Counted from the stretch's first letter, positions 41,169-52,890 are shown. The stretch is 64,000 nucleotides of DNA from Rhizomys pruinosus (GCA_009823505.1 VZQC01005068.1:321302-385301), one strand, 5' to 3'. Notes: generated by a model from the sequence alone, not told the origin. A program made the numbers and translations.

Positions 41169-41799
41169 CCTCGCCTTCTTTTCCATAGTATTAATACCAC
41201 TGATTCATATTACATATTTGTTCATTTCATGCCCAAGTAACATTTTTCCTCTTCCTTATCTACCTTCTGATAGCAACAAATTGAGTTAATAGAGATAAAA
41301 CTGTTAATACAGTTAGTACAATTTCTTATACTTTTCAGATGCCTGAAAAACTGCTATTTCAATTATCTAATCACAGCACCTATTTAAAATCAGTAATCAT
41401 AGCATATTTCTTTCTATTTAAAATTCTTTCATAGAGTTCAACTGTAGAGTGGAAAAGAAGAACATGACCCTTGATAAGGTGCTTCCAATAAGCATCATTT
41501 CGTTAATTAATGACATAATCTTCAGGTAGAGCTAGTTGATACTCTTCATTCCTTGGAGAACAAAATAGACGTCCTGTGATTAATTACTGATACTGCGAAT
41601 GTAAGATTAATTAGCACATCATAGGTATGTAAGAAATAAGATACTGTGTCAAAGAAGTTACAACTTAGAGACTCCTTTCCTTGCATGAAAGGAGTCTCTA
41701 AGCCCATGCTTCACATTCATTTATGGGACTCTATGCTCTGAGACTGGCACCATGTTCTGGATGCCTCTCTGGACCAATCAACTGAGAAGTGGAATAAGA
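41169..41799. other. Repeat-poor interval with hairpin
   Basis: No transposon recognised. Rich in TTAATTA/ATTA motifs (41500-41620) and contains the perfect inverted repeat listed separately. Confidence 0.5.
41664..41702. repeat. Perfect 16-bp inverted repeat, 7-base loop
   Basis: Left arm cttagagactcctttc (41664-41679), loop cttgcat, right arm gaaaggagtctctaag (41687-41702). Self-complementary without mismatch, not part of any recognised repeat. Confidence 0.97.
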
Positions 41800-41985
41800 A
41801 TGTGCCTGCATGAATATATGTAATGGGACCCGTGCATGCAATCCCTGTGGAGACCAGAAGATGCTGCTGAATATACTGGAACTGGAGTTATGGAGGGATA
41901 TTAACCATGTAGGTGCTGGGAACTGTATCCCAGGTTCAGGAAGAGCAGACAGTTTGATTAACTATTAACCTATCTCTGCAGATCC
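41800..41985 (-). repeat. Old B2-type SINE
   Basis: Reverse: 'gggacccgtgcatgcaatcc', 'ggagaccagaagatgctgctg', 'ctggaactggagttatgg', 'tgtaggtgctgggaactg', head 'aacctatctctgcagatcc'. Confidence 0.75.
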
Positions 41986-42860
41986 TATAGCCTTCTTCTA
42001 TATCCTCTTCCCATCATAAGATTTCTGGGAGAAATTTCAGCACATGTTAAACTCTTTCTCCTCTGTTATCTGAGGTCACATCTGTTTTCCTTTGGAGGAA
42101 GGGTGTAAAGACAGAACTTAGCTCCAAACGCCCAGAGTTATGAGGCCACTGTTGCACATTGTCTCTGCCTATTGTTCCTTCTGTGCAAGTTGCAACTCAT
42201 TTGAGCTTGAACTTTTGCAGAAAAGTTTGCTAGGAAAATTAGATAATAGGATTTAGTAAAGGGGGGAGTCTGTGACTACAGCCTGAGATACAGGCAGTGG
42301 ATAGAACCAGTATCCTTGGAGAAAAGTGTTGCCTATTCCAGCAATTCTGGGGTTAATGTAGACCACATAGGGTGTAAAAGGCAACTCATGAACCGGCTGT
42401 TAACAGATTATTCTCATTTCCTTTCAGGGAGGGCAGTCTGGAATAAACCTATCCTGCCAGGTGGAATGCCATGAACATTCTCAAGGAGTCTGTCTTTGTT
42501 CTGGAGATTTCAATTAGAAAATTCTATCATTTCCTGTCACATATAAAAATAGTCCTTTGCCTTAACCAATCATTGTCTCATGCTTGTACTGCACATTACA
42601 TCACATGGCTGGGCGCATAACTAAATGTATTAAGTAGATAGAGGATTTCGAAGAGACACTAAAGAAGCCAGTGTGAACACAAGTCCTTGGAAAGAACTGC
42701 AGCTTATACCGAACTATCAGCAAGGCTGATTAAATGCTTAGAACTTCAGTAATTATGAAAAGGTTGAAATGTTACGGGTCCAGAATCCAACTACAATTTA
42801 TCTTGGGCTGTCTTCAGCCCCCTTAATTACTATCCCCTGCTCACCTCTGTGTCTTTCTTA
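41986..42860. other. Repeat-poor interval, nothing recognised
   Basis: About 870 bases with no transposon or coding pattern identified. Confidence 0.45.
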
Positions 42861-42869
42861 ACATCTCTA

Positions 42870-43435
42870 TATTAATAGGTGAAACCTTATCAGACCACTG
42901 CTAGTTTCAACCAATCAAATGGCTAAGAATGCCACCAGCTAGCATCTGGGGCATAAAGCAGAGGTTTCCCTGCTTTGCTTTAGCCTATGTTTGCCAAATG
43001 TTTCTACTAATGTGTTTTTCAAAATACCATGGCTTTGCTGTGTTACTATCAACTTACCTCATTGAAACATGGAATTTGGGTAACCTCGGTCTTTGTTCTC
43101 TCCAACGCCATGTTCACTCATATTTAGTTACAGAATAAATTATCTTGTTTTAAACTTTTATTTATTATTTTATGTGTATGAGTGTATTCCCTGCATTCGT
43201 AAGCAAACCCATGCCATAAATGCCCAGGGGGGGGGTCAGAGGAAGGCGTCAGATCTCCTGAAGCTGGAGTTACTGAGTGTTGTTAGTCACCATGTGAGTG
43301 CTGGGAATCGAACCCAGGTCCTGTACAAGAGCAGTCAATGCTCTTAACCACTTAGCCCTGTCTTCAGACCCCAAGTAAATTTTCTCTTATCCAGTCTGAG
43401 GTGAGAGTTGTGTTTCTGTGTCCCCACTGGGAAAA
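42870..43435 (+). mobile_element. Possible ERV LTR split by B2
   Basis: 'accaatcaaatggc' (CCAAT-like), 'gggcataaagcag', 'gaatttgggtaacctcggtctttgttctc', 'acagaataaatt' (AATAAA), then after the B2 'ttttctcttatccagtctgaggtgagagttgtgtttctgtg', an order suggestive of U3-R-U5. No internal region or TSD seen. Low confidence. Confidence 0.35.
43150..43372 (-). repeat. B2 SINE
   Basis: Reverse B2: (TTAT)n tail, 'gtcagaggaaggcgtcagatc', 'ctggagttactgagtgttg', 'gggaatcgaacccaggtcc', decayed head 'ttagccctgtcttcagacccc'. Inserted just after an AATAAA in a probable LTR. Confidence 0.88.
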
Positions 43436-45409
43436 TGGATGCCAATGGATATTTTTCATAAACACACATGCATGTATGTGTACCATATAGTGCATAACAC
43501 ATTTTTTATGTTTAACAGAATTGATGGAAAGTGGCAGAAAGGATATGTACTTTCAAAGTGAGAGGGGATGGTTGCCAAGGAGATATGCTAACCTTGAGTG
43601 ATGCATCAGCACTATTCTACTTCAGTGCTAGTAAGGAGCACTGAGGCTTTGGCAGAGGGGCAACTAGAAGCCAGCACCGGCTCCCTAGCTGATTGTTTTT
43701 AATTCTAAATTATGATAGAGAAACCCTGCATCGGTCTTTTTAGTAATCAATATTACTCCAGACTTGTGTTCTGGCAATATGACTCAGGATGAATTCACAG
43801 GTGTCAAAATACTCAATGTAATTGATTAGCTCAGCTGTAGATTGAGTGATATCCAAAAGCAGTGATTATTCATTGAAAACAAAGAAAACATAAAACTTAA
43901 TTAAATTGATGATGTCTGTTTTAGATATCTGTCTATTTTTCTAGGTGTAGGGATCAGAAAATTTCTCTGGATATACTGTTTCAAAAAAGCAAGGAGTGGG
44001 CCCTTGTTCATATGGAATTGAAAGGATCAGGTGTGCTTACCAATTGGGGTCCAGTCAGGCTGATTTTATCAAAGCACCATCATAAAGTAGCATTGCATAA
44101 TAAACTTTCCCTGGATTGGTGATATACCATAAGTTTCCGTCTCCCGATGCAGGTTAGCACAGCTTCCTGAAGCCTGACAGCACCTAGGGAACAATCAACA
44201 GTCTCAACATGATTAATTGCTATGCTAATTGGCTGTAATTTAAGTTGTATTAAAGCATCTCTAGCTGATAATTTACTATTTAGCAGACATAACCCTGTAA
44301 CCCCATCCTAAGCTGGCAACATCCCTTCAAGATGTTCTGATTACAATCAGTTTATAAGTTACATTGAAACTCTTGGGACACTTCGAATGTCCTCCCTGCA
44401 GCAGAGCTAGACTTCATTACACTCAACTTGGAGGAAGGAGAGGATGGATGCTCTCTCTAAGGAAGATTAAGCTACAATTTCAAGTAAAAACGAAGATGAA
44501 TTCTAGATCAAATAAAAACAAAGGAAGACAGACCTGACAGGACTTCATTCTGGTTAGGAAGTGCTGGGTGAAAGATCATCCACTTTTAATAATTTCTCCA
44601 TGAAGCCTGAGATGCTTTTTCACTAAAACTAAAGTTACCATTGAACTAGAAATTTTCTTTGTGATGCTCCCACTCAGGCACTGAGTGGGTGCTTTGTTTT
44701 ACTTGCTTTTCTTTAGAGCTGGCCATCCCACAAGCTGCAGTTATCACTTAATTAAGGCCTGTGTGCTGCAGGCCTTCCCTCACAGCCACCTCTCCTGCTT
44801 TACTCTGCTTCTTGCCCATGCTCTTGGACCCAACCAAGCAGGAAAAACAAATGACAGATTTTGGACCTAGTGCATTGCAATCTTTCCACATGTATTCCTA
44901 CCTCCTACTTCCTACTTCCTACTGTCAGGAGAGGCAGTCTGCCACTGTTGTTGAGTGGGGAGGAAGGTCTCAGGAGCCCACAGTAGCAGCTCTCTCCTCC
45001 AGTGCCACATCTGATCTGCAAGCAACGTGCACAGGCTCTGCTTTACAATAAATTGTACATCTCTGCACACTTCCAGTCTCCTGGCTAAACCCATATCCCA
45101 TCAGCCTCAATGAGTCCCTCCCTCCCTTCCTGGCCTCATTTTATACCCTGGGGTTATCTAGAACCTACCCTGTAAAGGAAACTGCTAGATTTCTCTAGTT
45201 TACACTGGGTTTTCCTTTTTAAGAATCACATCATTTCATTGAATGATACAGTCCAACTATTTATTTTAAACATTTTGGTTTTATCCAATCGTTACTTGCT
45301 TATGCAATTTATGACTAATGATTAAGAACATGAAATTTATGCATGTTATTCCAAATATTGAGACACACTACTTGACAGAGCTTTTTCGACTCTCACATTC
45401 TTTTAATTT
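43436..45409. other. Repeat-poor interval, possible regulatory sequence
   Basis: About 2 kb with essentially no recognised transposon. It is dense in homeodomain/POU-like AT motifs at 43680-44320. It contains a small (CTTCCTA)3 repeat at about 44902-44924. Frames at 44685-44870, 44761-45051 and 44912-45094 have no supporting evidence. Confidence 0.5.
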
Positions 45410-45600
45410 ATTATTTTAATATTTTTATTTAATTTTCTGTGTGTTTCTGTGCCACAGCATACATGTAGAAGTCAGAAGACAACTTTTAGGAAGGAGTCAG
45501 TTCTCTCTTTTTACTATGTGGGTCCCAGGGATTGAACACAGATCTTTAGGCCTGATGGCAGTTGCCTTTACTGACTGATCCATCTCACCATACCTCTTGA
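45410..45600 (-). repeat. B3 SINE
   Basis: Reverse: 'tagaagtcagaagacaacttttaggaaggagtcagttctctc', 'tatgtgggtcccagggattgaacac', 'ggcctgatggcagttgcctttactgactgatccatctcacc'. Well-preserved B3 order. Confidence 0.88.
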
Positions 45601-47795
45601 ATATTTAATGTCATCAAGTGTCCAGGTCAAGGAAGGGCACAAAGGATTAAAGTTTTGCTGATTTTCTAACCCAGAACTTGAGAGTTTTCTGTCTCTCTCA
45701 CACTCAGCTGGCAGGTGCTGTAGCAGCCTCATTCCATGTCTGTTCTCTGCTCTGCTGTTTCTCTCCACCAGCATCCAATTAAGATTCAATACTGAGTTTT
45801 ATCTAAAATATCGTGGTGCCATAAAAAAGGACCTCTTTTATTGTCCTGTCATATTTCTATGTAGAAAAAAAACTAAACCTTCTAAGAAATAAAATGAAAT
45901 CTACTCTACAAGTTTTCTCAGTATATAAAGATATCATAAATTCTCACTCTTTTAAATTACACTATAACTGCAGTAGGCCTAGATTTATGCACCTGAAAAA
46001 AGCACAGTTCCCTTCCCCTTCACCTATCTTCTCTGTTGCCCAATAGCAATTAAAACAATACTTGCATCCTGCTCAGTTGCAACTAACATTCATTACAAAC
46101 CAACCGTTGCTGGGGGATGGTATTGGGAAATGGTGACTGGAATCCATGTCAAACTCAAACTCAGTTGCAAAAGCTAAGGAACGGTGGTGTGGTGGGAGAG
46201 GCCAAGGCAAGGGATTCAGCATGGAGGGTGTGAAGTAAGCCTGCGGAGTGGTGGGAGAGGCATAGAGGTTAGGACGAGGAACACATGAGCAGATGAGTCT
46301 TCCCATGCTTTGTCTCCAGTGGCCCTCAGCCATTGGTTTCTGGAGCTATCTGTCTAATTGCATCAAACATCCTGGAGCCCGTTTGAGATGGAGCCATCAT
46401 CTCCTAGTCTAGGAAGAGGAACAAAATGGTCAAAATGTTTAGAGACATCAGGTGACCAAGGAAATGAACTGAAGTTGTGCCTGCACTCTCAATAACCCCA
46501 GAGGCTTCCGTGTGACTCAGTTACATTCATGGTATATTGAGTTCCAGTGTGGGTGTGCTGGGAAAGAGGTCTGGGTCATCCAGAACTGCAGTCTGCTCAG
46601 GATTACAGTGAGGGAAAGAAGTAAACCATTAGTCTCTTATAACCCCTCTGTATTTTGTCTATGGAAGGGATGTTGCAGGACTTAGAAGTGAAGACTCATC
46701 AAAGCCACAAATGTCTTCAGACAATTCAAGACATATAAAACACAGTATGGTTAGCCTTACAATTCAGGTTTTAGAAACACTACAGGACTTTAAGCCTACA
46801 GGACTGGCTTCTAGACTAGTTTCTAAATCCCTTATTGCTTGAAGTTCTCTTTGAACATGAATCTCAGGAGGTCTGAATGCCATCGCTTGAGCAGCTAACC
46901 CTGTTTTAAGATATGTACACAAAGATAAGCAACCTCAATGGACCAGAACCGAAGCTGGTTGATGACTGCTCAAAACTAAGCCAGGTCCTGGGTAGGGATA
47001 TGACATTCTAAACTGCTCCAAAGATTGTAAATTTGCTGTCTAGCTTTTAGGTAAAGAGCAAAGACTTCCCTTAATTGTTAATCCACATTATCTTCCAAAT
47101 ACCTGGATAAGAAAATATCCACCATGAAGCTCTCTGGTCCAGAAACCATAAGTATAAAACCTATCTGAAAGAAGAGCTTGACATGACGGTCTTCCTGATC
47201 ATGGTCTACTCTTGTGAGAGTCTTTTCCTCTGCAGTGATCCCTTTGGGCACTGCACATTTTCACCCTCAATAGTGCATCATGTGATTCTGGGAAATACTC
47301 AACCTGTCTTCTGCACTGCCCTTTGCATCTATCTGTCATCCTAAATAATTACAGGGAAATCACAACGACCAGAGAGCCAGAGAAGTGGCCAGAACAAGAC
47401 CTGGTAACAGTACTAACCCAACCACTTGACAAAGTGTCTGAGACCCAGAGGATGCAATCCTAGTTTCCTGAGTTGTCCAGCCAGTCTCCCTAGTCCATAA
47501 CTTAACACTGTCTTGTTGTTTTTAGATTATTCCCTTTGACAGTTCTTCTTGCATTCACCCTACCATTAAGCCAAAACACCAACTCAGTATTAATTCATTC
47601 TTTCTTTTATTAAACTGTCCCATAACTCCTGTCTCAGGTGATCCAATGCTTTCTTCTAGTATCTACAGGCATTGAACACATAAGTGCACTTAACATACAT
47701 GCATGCCACACATATAACATATTTCTAGTTCTGTATGTTTTTAGTAACAAAATCAGGCCTTTTTCTTTTCTTTTCCTTTCTTTCTTTTCTTTTTC
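45601..47795. other. Long repeat-poor interval
   Basis: About 2.2 kb without recognised transposons. The 86-codon minus frame 46073-46333 is proline-rich but lacks a domain. A TATA-like 'aagtataaaacctatc' at 47150 could belong to an old LTR, not supported further. A pyrimidine tract (47758-47796) leads into the next B1. Confidence 0.45.
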
Positions 47796-47953
47796 ATTTT
47801 TTTTTTTTGGTCTTTTTGAGACAGGGTCTTCCTGGAGCCCCAGCTGTCCTAAAACTCTCTATGTAGACCAGACTGGCCTTGAACTCACAGAGATTCACCT
47901 GCTCTCCCTCCTCAGGGCTGGGATTAAAGACATGACCACCACCACACCTGGCT
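47796..47953 (-). repeat. B1 SINE
   Basis: Reverse B1: 'ttgagacagggtcttcctggagcccc', 'tagaccagactggccttgaactcac', 5' end 'gaccaccaccacacctggc', with a long pyrimidine-rich tail side. Confidence 0.92.
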
Positions 47954-48719
47954 TAACTTTCACTGTTTGTAAATAATTATTCTCTACACCTGCAGGTGTC
48001 TCTGCCTATAATTAACTGAGGTGTGGTTTGCCCAATCCTGTTGTGTTTAGCATGTGCCTTTGCAGAAATCCTGGGAACAGCATTGTTGGTTTTCTTCCTG
48101 GAGATTAAGTGAAAACCAATACTGGCATTATTTGGGCAACTGAAACTAGAGTAACTGGTATTTAAAAGTTCCAAGGGATAAATCCTAGAATAAGGGGAGG
48201 TGTGGGCAGATGAAGTGTCTAGTGAAAGCCTACTTCCTGCTTTGCAGGATGGCATGGTTGCTAGTAATGGCAGAAATCAGAAAGGAAAGCAAACTATCAC
48301 AACATATAAAGGCAATAATCTCATTGTGAGGGACTCAGCTTTATGACTTCAACTAAACTCTGCCTCTCCAAATCTTCACCTTAAAATACATCCAAACTAT
48401 CACATTAGGGTTAGGATTGAATACATGAGCATAGGCAGAAAGCACAAGTAGTAAGGCATAAAGAAGGGACTTTGTTTTGATAGACAATCTGTCTTGAAGG
48501 GAATGTAATTGAGGCCAAAGAAAAATGCAATTAAGTCCTAAGTGATCCAAGGAAATGTGCTTAATATGTTTGGGTTATGTAAAAGAACAGCCAGAAAAAT
48601 TAAGATCTGATGCAACCAAGACTGATAAAGTATCCCAAGACAACAGCAAGTTTATAATTGCTTACAACAGAGAAAGAGTCCATTGATGTTACAGGAAACA
48701 TGAACCAAACTCTCTTCCC
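47954..48719. other. Unannotated interval
   Basis: No repeat or gene recognised. The 92-codon minus frame at 47977-48255 has no domain support. Confidence 0.4.
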
Positions 48720-49020
48720 ACTTTATTTGCATGTGTATTATGTGCACACTCATGTCCACATGTATGAACATATGTATGCTGCGGTGTGTGTTGATGTCGA
48801 ATCACTCTGCATTACTGAGGCAGGTCTCTTACTGAACCAGGGCTTGCCAGTTGCAGGGGGTTTAAACCTAGCCAGCTTGCTTTGGATGCTCAATGCTGCC
48901 TCCTGAGTGGTGGGGTACTGGCTGCCACACCTGATAGCTCTCACAGGAGTTCTGAGGATCTGCACTCCGGGTACTATCGCTTGCACAATAAGAGCTTTAT
49001 CCACTGCACTAGCTCCTCAG
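48720..49020 (-). repeat. B4 SINE (ID-B1 dimer type)
   Basis: Reverse-strand order of B4. A GT/CA-rich 3' part is followed by the B1-like half ('actgaggcaggtctcttactgaaccagggcttgcc', 'aacctagccagcttgc', 'atgctgcctcctgagtgg...') and the tRNA-like head ('gcttgcacaataagagctttatccactgcactagctcctcagcc'). Confidence 0.75.
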
Positions 49021-49899
49021 CCTCCTTTCTACATTTTTACATTGAAGGCAAGGGGTATTGTGTTGTCACCATTGAATTTAATTTGAAGAAAATTTTCTTT
49101 CTTTATGTGATGTCACAATGGTGGTCATATTAATGAAATTAAGATGTTCTGTGAGCTGTTCAGATTTCTAGGACATCTCTTTTATCCTTGAATCGTAATT
49201 GAATTAGTAATATCCACTGAGGTGATTTTATAGTCCATGCCATGATCTTATCTTCATAGTCCTTTAATCCATGCTTCAATTTCTCTACTCAGAAATAGGG
49301 CTAATGAACTGGGCCTTTGAAAGTTTCTGAAGACAAATACTAATGACTTTTGCCTGGTATCCAATACCACACCACTAGCTAGTTTCTAATCAGTCTCAGA
49401 AACTAAAAGTCCCCCTTGTAAGTATGAGGAGAAAACAATTCTGAACCAAAGCCCTCCATTCATCACTCACTAAGCTCTTCAGTATTAGAGTATGCAGCAG
49501 ATCAGGTGACCACCATAACCACTGTATGTTTTTACCACAAAGGATGTATCTTAGGCAAGACTTTCTCAAGCCTATGATGAGATGCTGAATGGCACATGAA
49601 GCAGCTTATATATGGAATGTGTTCCTAGGAAGGACCAGTAAAGGAATGGGAAAGGATAAGAGAAAAATCAATCAAGAATGTGTTGATGACTCACCAAGGG
49701 AAATCAAGATTCAACTCTGCAGGATCCTCTAATCACTGTAAGGTGTATTAGTATTTTCACATGAGACAGGGCAGTTGGGTACTGATTCCCATGCTCTGCT
49801 ACTGTCATAGCTGTCCCTGGAGGTGTTAGATTCCCTGGGCCTGACAACCTTCTCTCTCAGACCTGGAGTCAACATATGGGTATTTAAGAGAGTTTGTTT
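49021..49899. other. Unannotated interval
   Basis: No recognised feature. Confidence 0.4.
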
Positions 49900-50235
49900 C
49901 CCAATATAATTTGGAATTAACCTATAGCTTATTTTCAGACTTTGTCATTTTGGTATATGTGTGTAGTGTATATATGCATATTTTGGAATAATATAAAATT
50001 AAAAGGAACAACAAAACAAAAGACTTGTTCAAAGAATTGACCAAAACAGTAAACTTCTACAATGAAAAAGTTAAAAAGATTTTTAAAAAAGATTCAAGAG
50101 AGGACTTAACATACAGGCAAAATGCATGTGCTCTGGTGGAGGGGAGCATGGAAAGAGAAAAGGGTCTAAATCTGACTGGGAAAGGTTGTATGAAATGCAC
50201 AAAAGCTCAATAAAAATTTTTAAAATAAAAGAAAA
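49900..50235 (+). mobile_element. L1 3'UTR and tail
   Basis: Forward: 'gactttgtcattttggtatatgtgtg', 'gcatattttggaataatataaaattaaaaggaac', 'caaaatgcatgtgctctggtggaggggagc', end 'gtatgaaatgcacaaaagctcaataaaaattttt'. Colinear with 13120-13985, providing the uninterrupted reference for that split copy. Confidence 0.85.
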
Positions 50236-50251
50236 TAATGGCTTAGCAGTT

Positions 50252-50278
50252 CCTGTTTTTTTTTTTTTTTTTTTTTTG
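50252..50278. repeat. Poly-T tract
   Basis: 24-base T run without a SINE body attached. Confidence 0.85.
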
Positions 50279-50279
50279 A

Positions 50280-50930
50280 GATTTATCTTGTTACATCCCT
50301 AGAGGAATTTGTGTATGGCAAAATTTATTAACTTTTAAGCATATACCTCTCTGGTAGTCATCAGTAAAACAAAGAGAAAAGAACAAGATAGAAAATTCAC
50401 AGAATGTTTCAGTTAAGTTTCTGAAAGAAAGGTCAAAATGGTTACATTAGCAAGAACATGAAAAGTACCTGGCCTTAAAAGAATTGTAATTCTTTTAGAA
50501 GGCATAGGTGATTCAAAAAGTGGTTTGCTTTACAAAATAACTAAAGACAGTGTGTTAACCTTTGGTTATTTTGCCTTGCATAAAGATATAATATAAAACA
50601 ATTCAATGTTTTGAGCAATGCCTTAAGCTTACCAGCATCCATGTTCAACATTTTAAGTATCAAGGCATTTAATTATGTCACTTAAAGAGTGATTTAATGT
50701 CTAATTAATCAGTTAATTACCTGACCTAACCATCCTTTCAGACAAAATAATCGCAGTGACAGTTCTGTCTAGACACTGCCTGATTTCTTCAAGGTCAACG
50801 TCTGGGAGAAGAGCAGGCTAATTCTAGGTGCACAGGGTTCGGAGTTCACCTTGGCTCTGAAAATAAGGGGATCAGTGGGACTTTTCTCAGCTGGCACCTT
50901 GTTTGCCAGTCAACTTTCATTTTAAGATTC
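50280..50930. other. Repeat-poor AT-rich interval
   Basis: No transposon recognised. The 50560-50740 part is rich in TAATTA and TTAAT motifs. Confidence 0.45.
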
Positions 50931-50940
50931 ATTTTTTTTT

Positions 50941-51164
50941 AATTTTATTTATTTCTGTATGTGTATGAATGTACTGTCTTTTTGCACCCGTGTCGTGCAA
51001 TGCCGTGGAGGTCAGAAGAGGGTCGGACTCCCCTGGAACTGGAGTTCTCCTGGAATTGGAGTTTCAGACGGTTCTCAGCCGCCATATGGGTGCTGGGGAT
51101 CGAACCCGGATCCTCTGTAAGAGCAGCTGGCGCTCTTAACAGCTAGGCCATCTCTCCAGCCCCC
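50941..51164 (-). repeat. B2 SINE with internal duplication
   Basis: Reverse, well preserved and CpG-rich ('cccgtgtcgtgcaatgccg', 'gggatcgaacccggatcc', 'ggccatctctccagcccc'). Carries the tandem 'ctggaactggagttct-cctggaattggagttt' (51033-51064). TSD ttaagattc (50932-50940 and 51165-51173). Confidence 0.95.
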
Positions 51165-51179
51165 TTAAGATTCCTTTTT

Positions 51180-51375
51180 ATTTTAAATTCTGTGTAGGTG
51201 TGTGGCTGGGTCCTTTCACGTAAAGACTATCACCTAAGGAAGGAAGAGAAGGGCCTCACATTCTTGGAACCCTAGCCACAGGTAGTTTCAAACCACATCC
51301 TGTGGATGCTGGGAACTGAACTCCATGTGCAAGGGCAGTGCGTGTTCTTAACTGCTGAGCCACCTCTCTAGGCTT
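51180..51375 (-). repeat. Old B2/B3-type SINE
   Basis: Reverse: 'ccacatcctgtggatgctgggaactgaactcc', 'aagggcagtgcgtgttcttaactgctgagccacctctctaggc'. The 3' part is decayed. Confidence 0.7.
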
Positions 51376-51539
51376 CAGTTTACTTTGGCTTTAATTACTG
51401 ACGAGTTTACTGATTTGGATGGAAAAAAATCTTTCTATGGCCCTGTTGAAGAATATTTGTTTTTTTTTCTTTTTTTATTTCAAATTTCTTGAACAATATT
51501 ATATTTATTTTTTTATTTATTTTATTTTTATAGGTTTTT

Positions 51540-52140
51540 TTTTTTACATGTTAAAAAATTTTTTATTGATGCTTTGTGTATTTCATACATCATTTTCCAA
51601 TTCAGTTCAGGCATATATCCCCTTACCTTCCTCCCACCCCACCCCTACCCATCCCAGATCATGCATTCTGCTGTAAGTTTTCTGCATCTTTCTCTGCTTT
51701 TTTGTTTTGTTTTGTTTTCATTTTTTTTAACAATAAGTGATAATTTGTGAGTACAAGCATCCTTCATGTAAAACCAATTTGCAAGCAGTTGTGCCCAAAC
51801 CCACACAGCTCATGGGTCCCACCATCCAGCAGGGGGGGCTTGTATGTTCAATCAAGTTGATCAAATGAGTGTCCAGTCTATATTGTTGTAGTTTCACCAT
51901 TCACCCCAATCGCAGCCCTTACATTCTACCACGCCCCCTCTTCCGCAGATTGTTTCCTAGGCTTAGAATAGGGGCACAGGTGGATGAGAAGCAAAACACT
52001 CTACTTTCTCTGGAGCTGATGTCTTGGTCTCTAGTCAGTTCTGGCTGTTTTCTTTCATGGGCTGCCAGCTTGTCCAGGCATAACCTTTCGATCCTACTAA
52101 TGAAGCACATGCAATTAGATATTTAGGTATTTAAACAGTA
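51540..52140 (-). mobile_element. Composite L1-tailed element, second copy
   Basis: Inverted L1 3'UTR tail (51562-51690), A/T-rich junction (51690-51735), then the same non-L1 body as at 33976-34680 ('caataagtgataatttgtgagtacaagcatccttcatg', 'caccatccagcagggggggcttg', 'gcagattgtttcctaggcttag', 'ctttcgatcctactaatgaagcac'). 5'-truncated at about 52140, without the L1 ORF2 part. TSD not resolved. Confidence 0.82.
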
Positions 52141-52504
52141 TAATATATAGCCATTTTCAGTTTCACCATACATCACAGTAGCCAATGCTGAACTTCTAGA
52201 AACAAAATGATTTTCAAGGGGCTAGAGAGATTCTTTGTTGTAAATGAAAAAATTTTGAAAATATAAATTATCTGCTATGTCCTATTTTAATTGCATCCCA
52301 CGAAGTTTTACAATCAATATATCATTAGAATTTTGTAGAAAACTACTTTTCCTTGCATTTGCTCCAGATCATACATTATTGCTAAGCTTATTCCATTTCC
52401 AAATATTTGGTGATTTTTTTTTTCAGAAAACTTTATTTCCAGATTCATTTGGTTTTGTAGAGGAAACGTGTTTATGATTTCTGCAATTTCAGTCTTATGA
52501 CCTT
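52141..52504. other. Unannotated interval
   Basis: Host sequence to the right of the composite copy; nothing recognised. Confidence 0.4.
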
Positions 52505-52582
52505 GATCTTGCTGAGATATGCCTGCCTCTGCTTCCTAAGTGCTGGAATTAAAGGGTTGTATGACCACACTGGGATCTGCTC
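52505..52582 (-). repeat. B1 SINE fragment
   Basis: 'tgagatatgcctgcctctgcttcctaagtgctggaattaaagg' and 'tgaccacactggg': inverted 5' half of a B1. Confidence 0.75.
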
Positions 52583-52696
52583 CTTTTATAAAATCCCTGC
52601 TATATACTTCATCCTTAAATTTATTTTTCCAATATATTAATAAAGCCCAATGGCTTTTTGTTGTTGTTGTTAAGTTTACATGGCAAAAATCCTTTA

Positions 52697-52890
52697 GGGG
52701 CTGGAGAGACTACTGAGAAGATAAGAGCCCTGGTTCATTTCCCAGCACCTACATGGTGGCTAATATCTCTCTGTAACTCCAGTTCCAGGGGATCCACCAC
52801 CTTCTGCTGTTCCATGACCACTGGAAAACACAGGCACACTTAAACATATGTAGGCAAGACATTAATACCCATGAAGTAAAAGTGATAAAA
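52697..52890 (+). repeat. B2-type SINE
   Basis: Forward: 'aggggctggagagactactgagaag', 'ttcatttcccagcacctacatggtgg', 'ctccagttccaggggatccacc', and 'acatatgtaggcaagacattaatacccatgaagta'. A short deletion in the A/B-box part. Confidence 0.85.

Noticed and set aside
46073..46333. 86-codon proline-rich minus frame
   Set aside because: No domain, no start context, no splice or promoter support; compatible with chance in a 64-kb window.
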